58,601 bases of DNA, taken from Bacteroidota bacterium. GTDB taxonomy: Bacteria > Bacteroidota > Bacteroidia > Bacteroidales > UBA7960. The stretch is from positions 1 to 58,601 of the forward strand of contig REDJ01000118.1 in the NCBI GenBank assembly GCA_007693555.1. Reading direction: 5' to 3'. A program made the translations under genes and the position numbers. Each line of letters opens with the position of its first letter. The stretch's first letter is position 1. This document shows positions 7,884 through 16,536 of the stretch, one piece after another. The notes beneath the pieces are model-generated. The model did not search any database and had not been told where the DNA came from. It saw only the letters and a list, made by a program, of their open reading frames with translations.

Positions 7884-10424
7884 TTACATTTCAAAAACAT
7901 CAAAATCCATACCACCGTCATCACCACCGTTATCACGCATACGCCGGTTGTTGTTTCGGCGCTCAAATTCATTGATGCGATAGGTAAAACCTAAGGTGAT
8001 TACACGACTGGTGCGCCAGCGATCCATATTCATGGTAAAGTTATCGCCATAGTTATATAAACTGAATTTCATCGTATTGAAAATATCGGATATATTGAGA
8101 GAAATACTACCGGTATTTCCCCAGATATTTTTTCTTACTCCGGCATTCACCATATACATGGCCTCGATTTCGGCATTAAGCATAACAATGGGTGAGCGGT
8201 AAAATCCGTTAACCTGCATGTTCCAACCGCTACCCAGGTTCATATTGCTTACAAACCTGCCTGACCAGGAGTAGCTGTCACTTTCAAGCTCCATTTGTGC
8301 TCCATCAATAATACTGCGGAAATAGCTGAATGTTCCGTTCATATTCCACCAGTCAGTAATTCTTTGATTAACAACCAGTTCAGCTCCATAAGAAGTGCCC
8401 CTGTTGAGGTTTTCGAAGGTCATAAGTGTAACTTCTCTTCCTTCCAGTCCGGGAAGGTCATTGACTACCCTGCTGAAGCGGGTGATCATTCCTTCTGTCT
8501 GGCGATAGAATATACTGGGATTCAGAGTAGTGGTATTCCAAAACCGGGTATATCCTATCTCGAATGAATTGATGAATTCCGGGTCAAGGTCGGGATTGCC
8601 CATAGAGACTTCGTATTCACTGCTATAGCGCATAAAAGGATTCAAATTTCGGTTATTTGGACGATTGATGCGACGGGTATAGCTTATTTGAGCAGATTGA
8701 TTATTTTCAAAACTTCTGCGGATATGCATGGTGGGGAAGAGATTCAGATAATTTTTACTAAAAGGTTCATCAATAGTGACCTGATTGCCCTCCACAAATG
8801 TTTGTTCGGCCCTTAGTCCTGCCTGCAAACTGAATTTCCCCAGCATAGTGGCATACATACCATATGCTGCAAAAATTTGCTCATTATAAATGAAATGGTT
8901 GCTGCGATTCGGCTCGTTCATCCATGAATCTTGTTCAGTATTGAAATGCTCGAATTTGAAATCCGAATCCATTTCGCGTAACTGAATACGATATCCTGTT
9001 TCAAATTTACTGTCATCACCCAATGGATGAGCATAGTCAAGCTGAGAACTTAATGACCAGTTTTGACCAATCATTTGGGTTCTCTCGAGAACTGATAAGC
9101 CGTTAGGGTTATCCCAGTTTTCTTCAAAAAACTGCTGAACGAAATTTTCATTTCTGTCCATATTGCGGGTAGAGAAAACCAGGTCGGCTGTAAGCTCTCT
9201 GTGCCTTTGATCAAAGGTGCGCCTGAAATTCATCTGATGGGTAAATGAATTGTGCAGCATATCGGTATCGTTATCCATCAAAAACAAGCTGTTGGGATTC
9301 GTGATAAAATCTCTGTACAGTATATATTCTGTTAAATTGTCAAAGTTGCGGTTCCAGTTACTGTATCTTGATGAAAGGGTAAGGGTGTTTTTGGAGTTAA
9401 AGTTATAATCAATACCGGCCTGAACATTATGTGAGCCCATTCCCATATTGCCGGTAATATCCTGATCCATGAAATTTGACGTTCCTTCAAAGAAAGTTTC
9501 TCTGAGACTGTTGCCATAGCTGTCCATATCTGAAAGCCTTGCACTGTAATTGGTGAAAAAGTTCCAATCATTAACTTTATAATTCAGGTTGACAGATCCG
9601 CTGTAAGTACCAGCGCTGCCGGCATTTAGTGATACCATTCCATTATATCCCGGTCTGCGGTGCTCCTTAAGTACAACATTGATAATTCCTGATGTACCCT
9701 CCGGGTTATATCTGGCTGATGGATTTGTAATGACTTCTACACGTTCTATCATCTCAGCGGGAATCTGCTGAAGGGCTTCTGAACCGCTAAGACCTGTAAG
9801 AGTAGATGGACGACCATCGATGAGGATGGTTACATTGGTACTGCCTCTTAAACTTACGTTTCCATCAAAATCAACGGCAACACTCGGAATATTCTGCATA
9901 ATATCAATACCGGTACCTCCGATTGAGGTGAGCTCCTGGTTTACGTTGATGACTCTGCGATCAAGCCCGGTCTCCATTAGTGAACGGGCGGCCTCCACCG
10001 TAACCTCATCAAGAACCTGCGCTGAAGGTTCTAACTGAACTGTACCAAGATCAAACTCCGGCTCGCGAAAAGTAATACGTATATCATTGAAATTCTGAGG
10101 GGGGTAACCAATGTAATTTACAGTTATAAAGAACATTCCCGGAGGAAGTTGCTCCATTGTAAAATGTCCGCTTTCATTTGTTATGGCTCCCGACACCATG
10201 GTAGAATCTCTTTTACTGTTAAGGACTACACTTGCATACATCAGAGGCTCACCACTTTGGTTGTCAACTATTTTACCTGTTAACTTGCCTATACGGGGTA
10301 ATTCACGGTTTTCACCACCCTGACCGCGCTGACCTTGCCCTGGTTGCCCGAGTATGGGTGTAAAACCAAGTGTGATGATGAAAAACAAGAGAAATAGATG
10401 CCTGATTATACTGATTTTACTCAT
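7884..10424 (-). CDS. TonB-dependent outer membrane receptor with CarboxypepD-like N-terminal domain
   Basis: An 846-residue protein. In order: signal peptide; a short Gln/Gly/Arg-rich linker; a CarboxypepD_reg-like domain around residues 45-130 (LTGKIVDNQSGEPLMYASVV); a plug domain around 140-255 (QNIPSVAVDFDGNVSLRG, ILIDGRPS, IERVEVITNPSARYNPEG); and a large beta-barrel of the OMP_b-brl_3 type. The plug ends in SGIINVVLKE as in many Bacteroidota receptors. The tail is unusual, a run rich in Arg/Asn and then Gly/Asp ending in DFDVFEM. No SusD partner is adjacent, so this is not a glycan PUL pair; substrates of such lone receptors include peptides, metal chelates and unknown compounds. A promoter and hairpin unit lies upstream (10510-10658) and may control it. 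Strand and length are clear. Confidence 0.9.
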   Translation of the reverse strand: MSKISIIRHLFLLFFIITLGFTPILGQPGQGQRGQGGENRELPRIGKLTGKIVDNQSGEPLMYASVVLNSKRDSTMVSGAITNESGHFTMEQLPPGMFFITVNYIGYPPQNFNDIRITFREPEFDLGTVQLEPSAQVLDEVTVEAARSLMETGLDRRVINVNQELTSIGGTGIDIMQNIPSVAVDFDGNVSLRGSTNVTILIDGRPSTLTGLSGSEALQQIPAEMIERVEVITNPSARYNPEGTSGIINVVLKEHRRPGYNGMVSLNAGSAGTYSGSVNLNYKVNDWNFFTNYSARLSDMDSYGNSLRETFFEGTSNFMDQDITGNMGMGSHNVQAGIDYNFNSKNTLTLSSRYSNWNRNFDNLTEYILYRDFITNPNSLFLMDNDTDMLHNSFTHQMNFRRTFDQRHRELTADLVFSTRNMDRNENFVQQFFEENWDNPNGLSVLERTQMIGQNWSLSSQLDYAHPLGDDSKFETGYRIQLREMDSDFKFEHFNTEQDSWMNEPNRSNHFIYNEQIFAAYGMYATMLGKFSLQAGLRAEQTFVEGNQVTIDEPFSKNYLNLFPTMHIRRSFENNQSAQISYTRRINRPNNRNLNPFMRYSSEYEVSMGNPDLDPEFINSFEIGYTRFWNTTTLNPSIFYRQTEGMITRFSRVVNDLPGLEGREVTLMTFENLNRGTSYGAELVVNQRITDWWNMNGTFSYFRSIIDGAQMELESDSYSWSGRFVSNMNLGSGWNMQVNGFYRSPIVMLNAEIEAMYMVNAGVRKNIWGNTGSISLNISDIFNTMKFSLYNYGDNFTMNMDRWRTSRVITLGFTYRINEFERRNNNRRMRDNGGDDGGMDFDVFEM

Positions 10425-10509
10425 ATCATAAACTTATTAAAAGAATTATCCGGTTTAACCGGTTAAGATTCTGAATTCGCATCATTAGACGCAAGGGGGC
10501 AAATAAAGT

Positions 10510-10605
10510 TTAAGCCGGGATATGTTTATTAGCTTTTTTTATGATATGGAGCAAAAAAAAACCCCTGTGAAGGCTTTTCAGGCCTTTCACAGGGTCTCTC
10601 TTCAT
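10510..10605 (-). CDS. Putative 31-residue leader peptide spanning the terminator hairpin
   Basis: A short frame opening with ATG at 10605-10603, reading MKRDPVKGLKSLHRGFFLL and ending at 10510. It begins about 20 bases after the predicted transcription start, runs through the hairpin and U-tract (RGFFLL is read from that run), and stops about 85 bases before the TonB receptor start. The reading could be a chance consequence of the hairpin sequence. If translated, ribosome position would influence hairpin folding, as in attenuators. There is no run of a single amino acid that would identify a regulatory signal. Basic residues are frequent (about one in four or five). Confidence 0.3.
   Translation of the reverse strand: MKRDPVKGLKSLHRGFFLLHIIKKANKHIPA
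10552..10595 (-). terminator. Intrinsic terminator in the leader of the TonB receptor gene
   Basis: Read leftward, the transcript forms a stem from CCCTGTGAAAGGC and GCCTTCACAGGGG, with one bulged base and a short loop, followed by nine U residues (10561-10553). The poly-T run is on the minus strand only, so this hairpin stops leftward transcription. No minus-strand gene lies upstream of it (parE at 10949 runs the other way), so its only plausible input is the promoter at 10630-10658. It therefore acts as an attenuator for the receptor gene or as the end of a small RNA of about 70 nucleotides. Confidence 0.75.
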
Positions 10606-10629
10606 GTTGTTTTTGTTTGTTTGTGCCCG

Positions 10630-10658
10630 TAAAAGTAAGAATTTTTTTGAAAAACAAA
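10630..10658 (-). promoter_or_regulatory. Leftward promoter for the leader unit
   Basis: On the minus strand a -33 box TTTG (10658-10655) is followed by a 17-base spacer and a -7 box TACTTTTA (10637-10630), seven of eight matches to the Bacteroidota consensus TAnnTTTG. The predicted start is near 10624, about 20 bases before the ATG of the short leader frame and 30 bases before the terminator stem. Confidence 0.55.
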
Positions 10659-10894
10659 AAAAAATTAAAATTTTGTTGGATTTAAAAGAAAAAATCAGAT
10701 TTTCAAAATGCCTCATATTCTCTAAAACTCACGTATAATGCGAGTTGTAAACATCTAAATTATCCTGAGCCATATGATTTGTTTTTAACAAAAAAGTTGA
10801 AAACCAGCTTAAATTCTGTAAAGTAATTAAAAATCATTGTGTTACGAGTATGTTTCGCAATTATTAATTGTTGATAAAGCCCATTGCTTTTCTT

Positions 10895-10924
10895 GTGAGC
10901 GATGGATGCTTTGTTTTATCTTTG
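10895..10924 (+). promoter_or_regulatory. Promoter of parE
   Basis: A -33 TTG (10893-10895), a 21-base spacer and a perfect -7 box TATCTTTG (10917-10924) match the Bacteroidota TTG/TAnnTTTG promoter. The predicted start lies near 10930, giving a leader of roughly 20 bases before the ATG at 10949. Confidence 0.65.
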
Positions 10925-10948
10925 CCTGATTAAACTCACAGGATTTTT

Positions 10949-12796
10949 ATGAGCGCAAATTATTCAGAAGACAGTATACGTACTCTTGAATGGAATGAAC
11001 ATATCCGCTTACGCCCGGGTATGTACATAGGAAAACTTGGAGATGGAAGTTCTCCTGATGACGGCATATATGTTTTAATCAAAGAAGTTATTGACAACTC
11101 CATCGATGAGTTTGTCATGGGATTTGGAAGAACCATTGAGATTAGTATCAATGAAAAACAGGTAACTGTTCGCGATTATGGACGTGGTATTCCTCTTGGT
11201 AAACTCGTGGACTGTGTTTCAAAAATCAATACAGGTGCAAAATACGACAGCAAAGTATTTAAAAAGTCTGTAGGTCTTAACGGTGTGGGTACCAAAGCTG
11301 TTAACGCACTTTCAAGCAGCTTTACCATTCAATCCATACGTGAAGGTAAGTCAAGAAAAGCTGTATTTGAAGCAGGAAAACTGGTGGATGATTTTCCTGA
11401 AGAGGAAAATAACGGTCGTAAAGGTACCATTGTAACGTTTACTCCCGATGAGGATATTTTTGGCAAATACCGGTACATAGATGATTATATTGAGAAGCTT
11501 TTGTGGAATTATGTTTTTTTGAACAGAGGCCTTACCATTCATTTCAATGGCATGAAACTGCAGTCTGAAAACGGATTGCTTGATCTTTTGAACAGAAATA
11601 TAGATACACCAATTTGTTACCCTATTATTCATTTACAGGAAGATGACCTTGAGTTTGCCTTTACACACAGTGCCACTCAGTACAGCGAGGAGTACTTTTC
11701 ATTTGTAAATGGCCAGCACACCACCCAGGGGGGTACCCATCAGAATGCTTTTCGGGAAACCCTTACAAAAACCATCAGGGATTTTTATAAAAAAGATTTC
11801 GATGCCAACGACATCAAAACAAGTATCATTGTTGCTCTGAGTATAAAAGTGCAGGAGCCTGTTTTTGAATCGCAGACCAAAACCAAGCTGGGTTCTCTTA
11901 CGCTTGAACCCGGCGGCAAAGGTCCGTCCATACGCAATTATATTGGTGATATTCTCAAGCGCAGGCTCGACAATTACCTGCACATGAATCCTGATACGGC
12001 CGAGGCACTTCTGCGCAAGATACTGCAAAGTGAAAAGGAGCGCAAGGATATGGCCAGTATAAAAAAACTGGCACGTGAACGCGTAAAAAAGGCAAGTTTA
12101 CACAATAAAAAACTCCGTGATTGCCGCATACATTACAATGATAACCACGAACGCCGGCTCGAAACCACTTTATTTATTACCGAGGGTGATTCTGCATCAG
12201 GAAGCATAACCAAGGCACGCGATGTAAATACCCAGGCTGTGTTCAGTTTGAAAGGAAAACCCCTTAACTGCTACGGACTTACCAAGAAGATAGTTTATGA
12301 AAATGAAGAGTTCAACCTGCTGCAGGCAGCTCTGAATATTGAAGAAAGCCTGGAAGATCTTCGCTATAATAATGTTGTGATCGCTACCGATGCAGATGTA
12401 GATGGTATGCACATCCGGTTATTGCTTATCACCTTTTTCCTGCAGTTTTTTCCCGATCTTGTGAGGAACGGACACCTTTATATCCTTCAAACCCCATTAT
12501 TCAGGGTCCGTAACAAACAAAAGACCATTTATTGCTACTCTGAGCAGGAAAAACGTGACGCCATAGAAGAACTTAAAGGTAAACCGGAAATAACACGCTT
12601 CAAAGGACTCGGTGAAATATCACCTGATGAGTTTGGTGCCTTTATCGGAACAAGTATCCGGCTAGATCCCGTGCTACTCAAGAAAGACCTTATCATTAAG
12701 GATATGCTTGAGTTTTACATGGGCAAAAATACGCCCGACCGTCAGAATTTTATCATTGATAACCTGAGGGTGGAACTGGATGCAGTGGAAGTTTAA
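10949..12796 (+). CDS. parE: DNA topoisomerase IV subunit B (type IIA topoisomerase, ATPase and TOPRIM subunit)
   Basis: A 615-residue protein. The GHKL ATPase domain shows IDNSIDEF (motif N), [11 protein letters not shown] and [14 protein letters not shown]. The TOPRIM domain shows the catalytic [10 protein letters not shown] and the metal-binding [10 protein letters not shown], followed by [13 protein letters not shown]. The short length and the opening [20 protein letters not shown] fit the ParE-type B subunit of Bacteroidota rather than GyrB, although the two are hard to separate without alignment. ParE works with ParC to decatenate daughter chromosomes. In many Bacteroidota parC follows immediately; here the next gene is convergent and unrelated, so parC must lie elsewhere. 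It has its own promoter and ends at a bidirectional terminator. Confidence 0.88.
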   Translation: MSANYSEDSIRTLEWNEHIRLRPGMYIGKLGDGSSPDDGIYVLIKEVIDNSIDEFVMGFGRTIEISINEKQVTVRDYGRGIPLGKLVDCVSKINTGAKYDSKVFKKSVGLNGVGTKAVNALSSSFTIQSIREGKSRKAVFEAGKLVDDFPEEENNGRKGTIVTFTPDEDIFGKYRYIDDYIEKLLWNYVFLNRGLTIHFNGMKLQSENGLLDLLNRNIDTPICYPIIHLQEDDLEFAFTHSATQYSEEYFSFVNGQHTTQGGTHQNAFRETLTKTIRDFYKKDFDANDIKTSIIVALSIKVQEPVFESQTKTKLGSLTLEPGGKGPSIRNYIGDILKRRLDNYLHMNPDTAEALLRKILQSEKERKDMASIKKLARERVKKASLHNKKLRDCRIHYNDNHERRLETTLFITEGDSASGSITKARDVNTQAVFSLKGKPLNCYGLTKKIVYENEEFNLLQAALNIEESLEDLRYNNVVIATDADVDGMHIRLLLITFFLQFFPDLVRNGHLYILQTPLFRVRNKQKTIYCYSEQEKRDAIEELKGKPEITRFKGLGEISPDEFGAFIGTSIRLDPVLLKKDLIIKDMLEFYMGKNTPDRQNFIIDNLRVELDAVEV

Positions 12797-12812
12797 CTGC
12801 TGAACAAAATAG

Positions 12813-12849
12813 TAAAAACCCGACTGTTAAGTTTTTCAGCCGGGTTTTA
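12813..12849. terminator. Bidirectional terminator between parE and the omega-amidase gene
   Basis: TAAAAACCCG and CGGGTTTTA frame a hairpin whose inner CTG/CAG pairs are separated from the outer stem by one A-C mismatch; the loop is TTAAGTTTTT. It sits between the convergent stops at 12796 and 12862, with T-runs suitable for both directions. Confidence 0.75.
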
Positions 12850-12861
12850 CATTATTGCGGG

Positions 12862-13656
12862 TTAAAGAATTTTAAACTTATCCCAGTCGTCTGCAACCCT
12901 GAATTTTTTCCGAAAATCATCAAGTTGACATCTGGGCATGGGGATAGTCTCAATCTCTTCTTCATCGGGCATGATACTTGAAAAGTTCTCTCCCAAAGGG
13001 CTGATAAGCGCAGAATCGCCTGAGTGTTCAATGCCCTTGCCATCGGTACCAATGCGGTTTACCCCGATTACATAAGCCTGGTTTTCAATGGCGCGTGCCA
13101 TGAGAAGCACTCTCCATGGATGGCTGCGCGGAGCAGGCCAGTTGGCAATATTGATCATACAATCATAATCAAATCCCTTTTCTGCACTGTAATTGTTTTT
13201 ACTCCATACCGGGAAGCGTAAATCGTAGCATATTAGCAGCAGGAACTTCCAGCCTTTGTATTCGACAATTACTTTTTCCTTGCCAGGAGTGAAATTTTTG
13301 GTTTCTCCGGCAAAGGTAAACAGGTGCTTCTTATCATATTGAACATGATTGCCATCGGGTTGCATCCAGATGAGGCGGTTATAATATTTACCGTTTTCTT
13401 CTGTGGCAATGCTACCGGTAATCACTGCATTTTTTTCTGCAGCCAGCTTTTTCATCCATTGAAAAGTTTCACCTTTGTGAGGTTCGGCGCAGCCGGCCGG
13501 TTCCATGGTAAAACCGGTGGTAAATACCTCGGGTAACACAATGATTTCTGTGGGTTCGCTTATCTGACGTATCTTTTCTTCAAACATTTTCCTGTTGGCA
13601 GCAGGATCTTCCCAGTAAATGGGTGATTGAATAAGGGTAACTCTTATATTCGACAT
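12862..13656 (-). CDS. Nitrilase-superfamily amidohydrolase, omega-amidase (YafV-like)
   Basis: A 264-residue carbon-nitrogen hydrolase. The Glu-Lys-Cys triad is visible: Glu in VLPEVFTTGF (about residue 43), Lys in YDKKHLF and Cys in LLICYDLRFPVW. Members of this branch (YafV/Nit2) hydrolyse alpha-ketoglutaramate and alpha-ketosuccinamate, the amides left when glutamine or asparagine donates its amino group in transamination. The partner transaminase is the adjacent gene, whose stop overlaps this start by 13 bp, so the pair is translationally coupled. Together they suit the last step of methionine salvage: glutamine is the amino donor to 4-methylthio-2-oxobutanoate and the amidase pulls the reaction forward. 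Cytosolic, no signal peptide. Confidence 0.88.
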   Translation of the reverse strand: MSNIRVTLIQSPIYWEDPAANRKMFEEKIRQISEPTEIIVLPEVFTTGFTMEPAGCAEPHKGETFQWMKKLAAEKNAVITGSIATEENGKYYNRLIWMQPDGNHVQYDKKHLFTFAGETKNFTPGKEKVIVEYKGWKFLLLICYDLRFPVWSKNNYSAEKGFDYDCMINIANWPAPRSHPWRVLLMARAIENQAYVIGVNRIGTDGKGIEHSGDSALISPLGENFSSIMPDEEEIETIPMPRCQLDDFRKKFRVADDWDKFKIL

Positions 13657-14801
13657 AATATTTCTGCAGCTTTTTCAAGTGTTTCGTTGCTTTTTGCGAA
13701 GCAAAACCTTAATGTTTGATTGTTAACGGCTTTTTGATAGAAGTAGGAATTGGGCACTGATGCTACTCCGTGTTCTTGTGTAAGCCGGGTTGCAAATTCC
13801 ATTTCTTTTTCTTCACTTATTTTGCTGTAATCCAGCACCTGGAAATAGGTCCCATTAGCAGGAATTACTTTAAATCTTGAACCCTTGATGAGTTCAACAA
13901 AGTAATCACGTTTTTCCTGGTAAAAACCTCCCAGGTTGGTATAGTTATCTTTGTTTTGAAGATATTCGGCTATGGCGTATTGCACGGGTGTATTCACACA
14001 AAAAACCACGAACTGGTGGGTTTTTCGAAATTCCTTCATCAGGTTGGCAGGCGCAATGCAATACCCACTTTTCCAGCCGGTGGCATGGAAGGTTTTCCCG
14101 AAAGAACACATAACCATGCTTCTTTGAGCCAGGCCGGGATAGCGGCATACACTCTGGTGATCGCGTCCGTCAAAAATGATGTGTTCATAAACTTCATCGC
14201 TGAGTATGATAATACCGGTATTTTTCGTTAGTTTCTCAAGTTGTATCATATCAGCGGCACTCAATATGCTTCCTGTGGGGTTATGCGGACTGTTTATGAT
14301 GATCATTTTGGTGCGGTTATTTACCAGCCTTTTCACCTCATTCCAATTGATATGATAATCTGGTAATTTTAACTGAACGCACACCGGAATGCCACCAGCC
14401 AGTTTAACGGCAGGCACATAGCTGTCATAAGCGGGTTCAAATAAAATTACCTCATCATCTTCTCTGATAAGTGCCATTATCGCTGTAAAAATAGCCTGTG
14501 TGGCCCCGGCAGTTATGGTTATTTCCGTACCAGAATCATATTGAGCAGTGTAAAGAAATTCGGTTTTTTCAGCAATGGCTTCGCGTAACTCCATCACACC
14601 GGGCATGGGGGCATACTGGTTATTGCCTGCCCGCATATATTTGTTTACGAGTTTTATCAACTCTTTGGATACCGGAAAATCAGGAAATCCCTGCGAAAGA
14701 TTGATGGCATTGTGTTCTTTGGCCATCTGCGACATAATGGCGAAAACCGAGGTTCCCGTCTGGGGTAGTTTGGATATTACCTGGTCAGGATATGGATCCA
14801 T
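13644..14801 (-). CDS. Methionine aminotransferase (YbdL/KAT-like class I PLP enzyme)
   Basis: A 385-residue fold-type I aminotransferase. N-terminal INLSQGFPDFP and NQYAPMPGVMELREAIA are typical of the YbdL/glutamine transaminase K branch. The NSPHNPTG motif, the SDEVYEH loop and the PLP-binding Lys in CSFGKTFHATGWK (about residue 237) are present. YbdL prefers methionine, histidine and phenylalanine as donors; the related kynurenine/glutamine transaminases use glutamine. Coupling to the downstream omega-amidase favours a glutamine-dependent transamination that regenerates methionine from its keto acid. The gene is the first of a two-gene leftward operon. Its start has no close upstream neighbour on the same strand. 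Confidence 0.87.
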   Translation of the reverse strand: MDPYPDQVISKLPQTGTSVFAIMSQMAKEHNAINLSQGFPDFPVSKELIKLVNKYMRAGNNQYAPMPGVMELREAIAEKTEFLYTAQYDSGTEITITAGATQAIFTAIMALIREDDEVILFEPAYDSYVPAVKLAGGIPVCVQLKLPDYHINWNEVKRLVNNRTKMIIINSPHNPTGSILSAADMIQLEKLTKNTGIIILSDEVYEHIIFDGRDHQSVCRYPGLAQRSMVMCSFGKTFHATGWKSGYCIAPANLMKEFRKTHQFVVFCVNTPVQYAIAEYLQNKDNYTNLGGFYQEKRDYFVELIKGSRFKVIPANGTYFQVLDYSKISEEKEMEFATRLTQEHGVASVPNSYFYQKAVNNQTLRFCFAKSNETLEKAAEILCRI

Positions 14802-15055
14802 ATTTCTTGATTTTGTTTATAATTATATCCGGTTATTAGGAATTTTATTTTTACAGAATGCTATTTTCCGCTAATTTTGTACCTTTAATTTTCAGCTCTA
14901 TACCCTTATTGTATGGGCAAATTTAGTATAAATATTTAAGCTGCAATTATAGAAATAAGTAATATTGATTGAAAGTCAAAAAGTATAGCGAAGAAACCAA
15001 TTCGCATCAGCAATTATCATTTTTTATTCATTGTTTAAACGAAAAAAAGGAAAAG
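14802..15055. other. Divergent intergenic region upstream of pgk
   Basis: This 254-base AT-rich region separates the leftward aminotransferase from the rightward pgk. It contains a perfect -7 box, TAATTTTG (14872-14879), on the plus strand, but no convincing TTG at the right distance upstream. If used, it would give pgk a leader of about 170 bases. No gene or structured RNA is evident. Confidence 0.4.
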
Positions 15056-16243
15056 ATGAAGACCATTGATGGATTTAATTTTAAAGGCAAAAAAGCAATT
15101 ATCAGGGTAGATTTTAACGTACCGCTCAATAAAGATTTTGAGATCACTGATGACACACGCATGCGCGCGGCAGTATCAACCATAAAAAAGATATTGGACG
15201 ACGGAGGTTCAGTGATTTTAATGTCGCACCTGGGAAGACCCAAAGAAGGCCCCGAAGATAAATTCTCATTACGTCATTTAACCGGTCATTTGGAAAAGCT
15301 GGTTTCGGCACCTGTTAAGTTTGCCGATGACTGTATGGGCGAATCAGCTGAAAAGCTATCGGCTGGTCTGCAGCCCGGAGAAGTATTGTTGCTTGAAAAT
15401 CTCAGATTTTACAAAGAAGAAACCAAGGGTGATAAGGCGTTTGCCAAAAAATTGGCTTCCTATGCTGATGCATACGTAAATGATGCCTTTGGGACAGCAC
15501 ATCGTGCGCATGCCTCTACAACCATTGTTGCAAAGTATGCCCAGGAAAAAATGTTTGGTTATATCATGGAACGCGAGTTAGCCAGTATTGATAAAGTTTT
15601 GAATGATACAAAAAAACCTTATACAGCTATTATTGGCGGAGCAAAAGTATCTACCAAGATTGATATCCTTAACAATCTGCTTGACAAAGCAGATAACATA
15701 ATTATTGGAGGTGGTATGATGTTTACCCTTATCAAAGCTCAGGGTGGAAGCATCGGAAGCAGCCTTGTGGAAGATGAATTTCTGCAGACCGCAAAAGATA
15801 TAATAAAAAGGGCAGAAGAGAAAGGTGTGAAAATACATATACCTGATTTTGCAGTTGTGGCCGATAAGTTTGATAATGATGCCAACAGAAAAACCGTAAA
15901 AGCCGATTCTATTGAAGATGGCTGGATGGGACTTGACATTGGCGAAGAAAGCATTAAAGCCCTTACCGATATAATTGAGAGTTCAAAAACTGTTTTGTGG
16001 AATGGTCCCATGGGTGTTTTTGAAATGTCTAATTTTGCTGCAGGAACCAAAGCTATTGCCGAATCTCTTGTAAAAGCTACTGAAAAAGGCGCATTTACAT
16101 TGGTAGGAGGGGGCGACTCTGTTGCTGCCATCAACCAGTTGGGAATGGCTGAAAAAGTTAGTTATGTTAGCACAGGCGGTGGTGCCTTGCTTGAATACAT
16201 GGAGGGTAAAGTACTTCCAGGCGTCGCGGCCATCAATGAATAA
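15056..16243 (+). CDS. pgk: Phosphoglycerate kinase
   Basis: The frame is open from 14969, but ATG at 15056 ([20 protein letters not shown]) is the true start; it is preceded by a purine-rich AAAAAAAGGAAAAG and matches the family N-terminus, giving 395 residues, the usual length. The signatures RVDFNVPLN, the SHLGRPK loop, [31 protein letters not shown] and the C-terminal GGGDSVAAI are all present. The enzyme transfers phosphate from 1,3-bisphosphoglycerate to ADP in glycolysis. Single-gene unit ended by a strong terminator. Confidence 0.97.
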   Translation: MKTIDGFNFKGKKAIIRVDFNVPLNKDFEITDDTRMRAAVSTIKKILDDGGSVILMSHLGRPKEGPEDKFSLRHLTGHLEKLVSAPVKFADDCMGESAEKLSAGLQPGEVLLLENLRFYKEETKGDKAFAKKLASYADAYVNDAFGTAHRAHASTTIVAKYAQEKMFGYIMERELASIDKVLNDTKKPYTAIIGGAKVSTKIDILNNLLDKADNIIIGGGMMFTLIKAQGGSIGSSLVEDEFLQTAKDIIKRAEEKGVKIHIPDFAVVADKFDNDANRKTVKADSIEDGWMGLDIGEESIKALTDIIESSKTVLWNGPMGVFEMSNFAAGTKAIAESLVKATEKGAFTLVGGGDSVAAINQLGMAEKVSYVSTGGGALLEYMEGKVLPGVAAINE

Positions 16244-16270
16244 TATCTGATTATTTTTCTGAACATCTCC

Positions 16271-16318
16271 AAATCCGGCAGTTTCAGGTTAAATCCTGGG
16301 AACTGCCGGATTTTTTTG
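16271..16318 (+). terminator. Terminator after pgk
   Basis: AAATCCGGCAGTT and AACTGCCGGATTT form a 13-bp stem with an inner CAGG/CCTG pairing and a short loop, followed by T7. It begins 28 bases after the pgk stop. A-rich bases precede it, so it may also work leftward. Confidence 0.88.
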
Positions 16319-16382
16319 CAATTCAAAGTTGTATATGGATGAGTTTGTTGTTTAATTGTGCAATTAGATATTTCTAAACCTA

Positions 16383-16536
16383 TCAACTTTTCAACTTTTC
16401 AACCTTTCAACCCTTCGATATTTCAGTCAAAACAATCCCCCTAACCCCCTTTTCAAAGGGGGAATAGGCTGGTAGAAACTTATCAACCCATTCCCGAATC
16501 GCTATGCTCTCGGGACTTCCGCTTCGCTCCAGCACC
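16383..16536. repeat. Composite intergenic repeat patch
   Basis: Three repeat structures are stacked here. First, four tandem copies of an 8-base unit, CAACTTTT twice, then CAACCTTT and CAACCCTT (16384-16415). Second, a perfect palindrome CCCCCTTT-TC-AAAGGGGG (16445-16462). Third, an inverted repeat TCCCGA (16492-16497) and TCGGGA (16510-16515) followed by a GCTTCGCTCC tract. It resembles dispersed intergenic repeats common in Bacteroidota genomes, but copy number cannot be judged from one window. It ends exactly at the dacB stop codon. Confidence 0.6.

Noticed and set aside
10510-10716. 68-residue minus-strand frame before the TonB receptor
   Set aside because: Most of it precedes the predicted transcription start and consists of A/T-run translation; only the inner 31 codons fall inside the predicted transcript and are kept as a low-confidence leader.
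10949-12796. gyrB assignment
   Set aside because: Length and N-terminal sequence fit the ParE-type subunit better, though only a phylogeny would settle it.
14969-15055. Upstream extension of pgk
   Set aside because: The 29 extra residues have no match to the family, and ATG 15056 has a purine-rich site and the conserved N-terminus.
16384-16415. Possible CRISPR-like array
   Set aside because: The 8-base tandem repeats have no unique spacers and lie in a composite intergenic repeat; no cas genes occur in the window.
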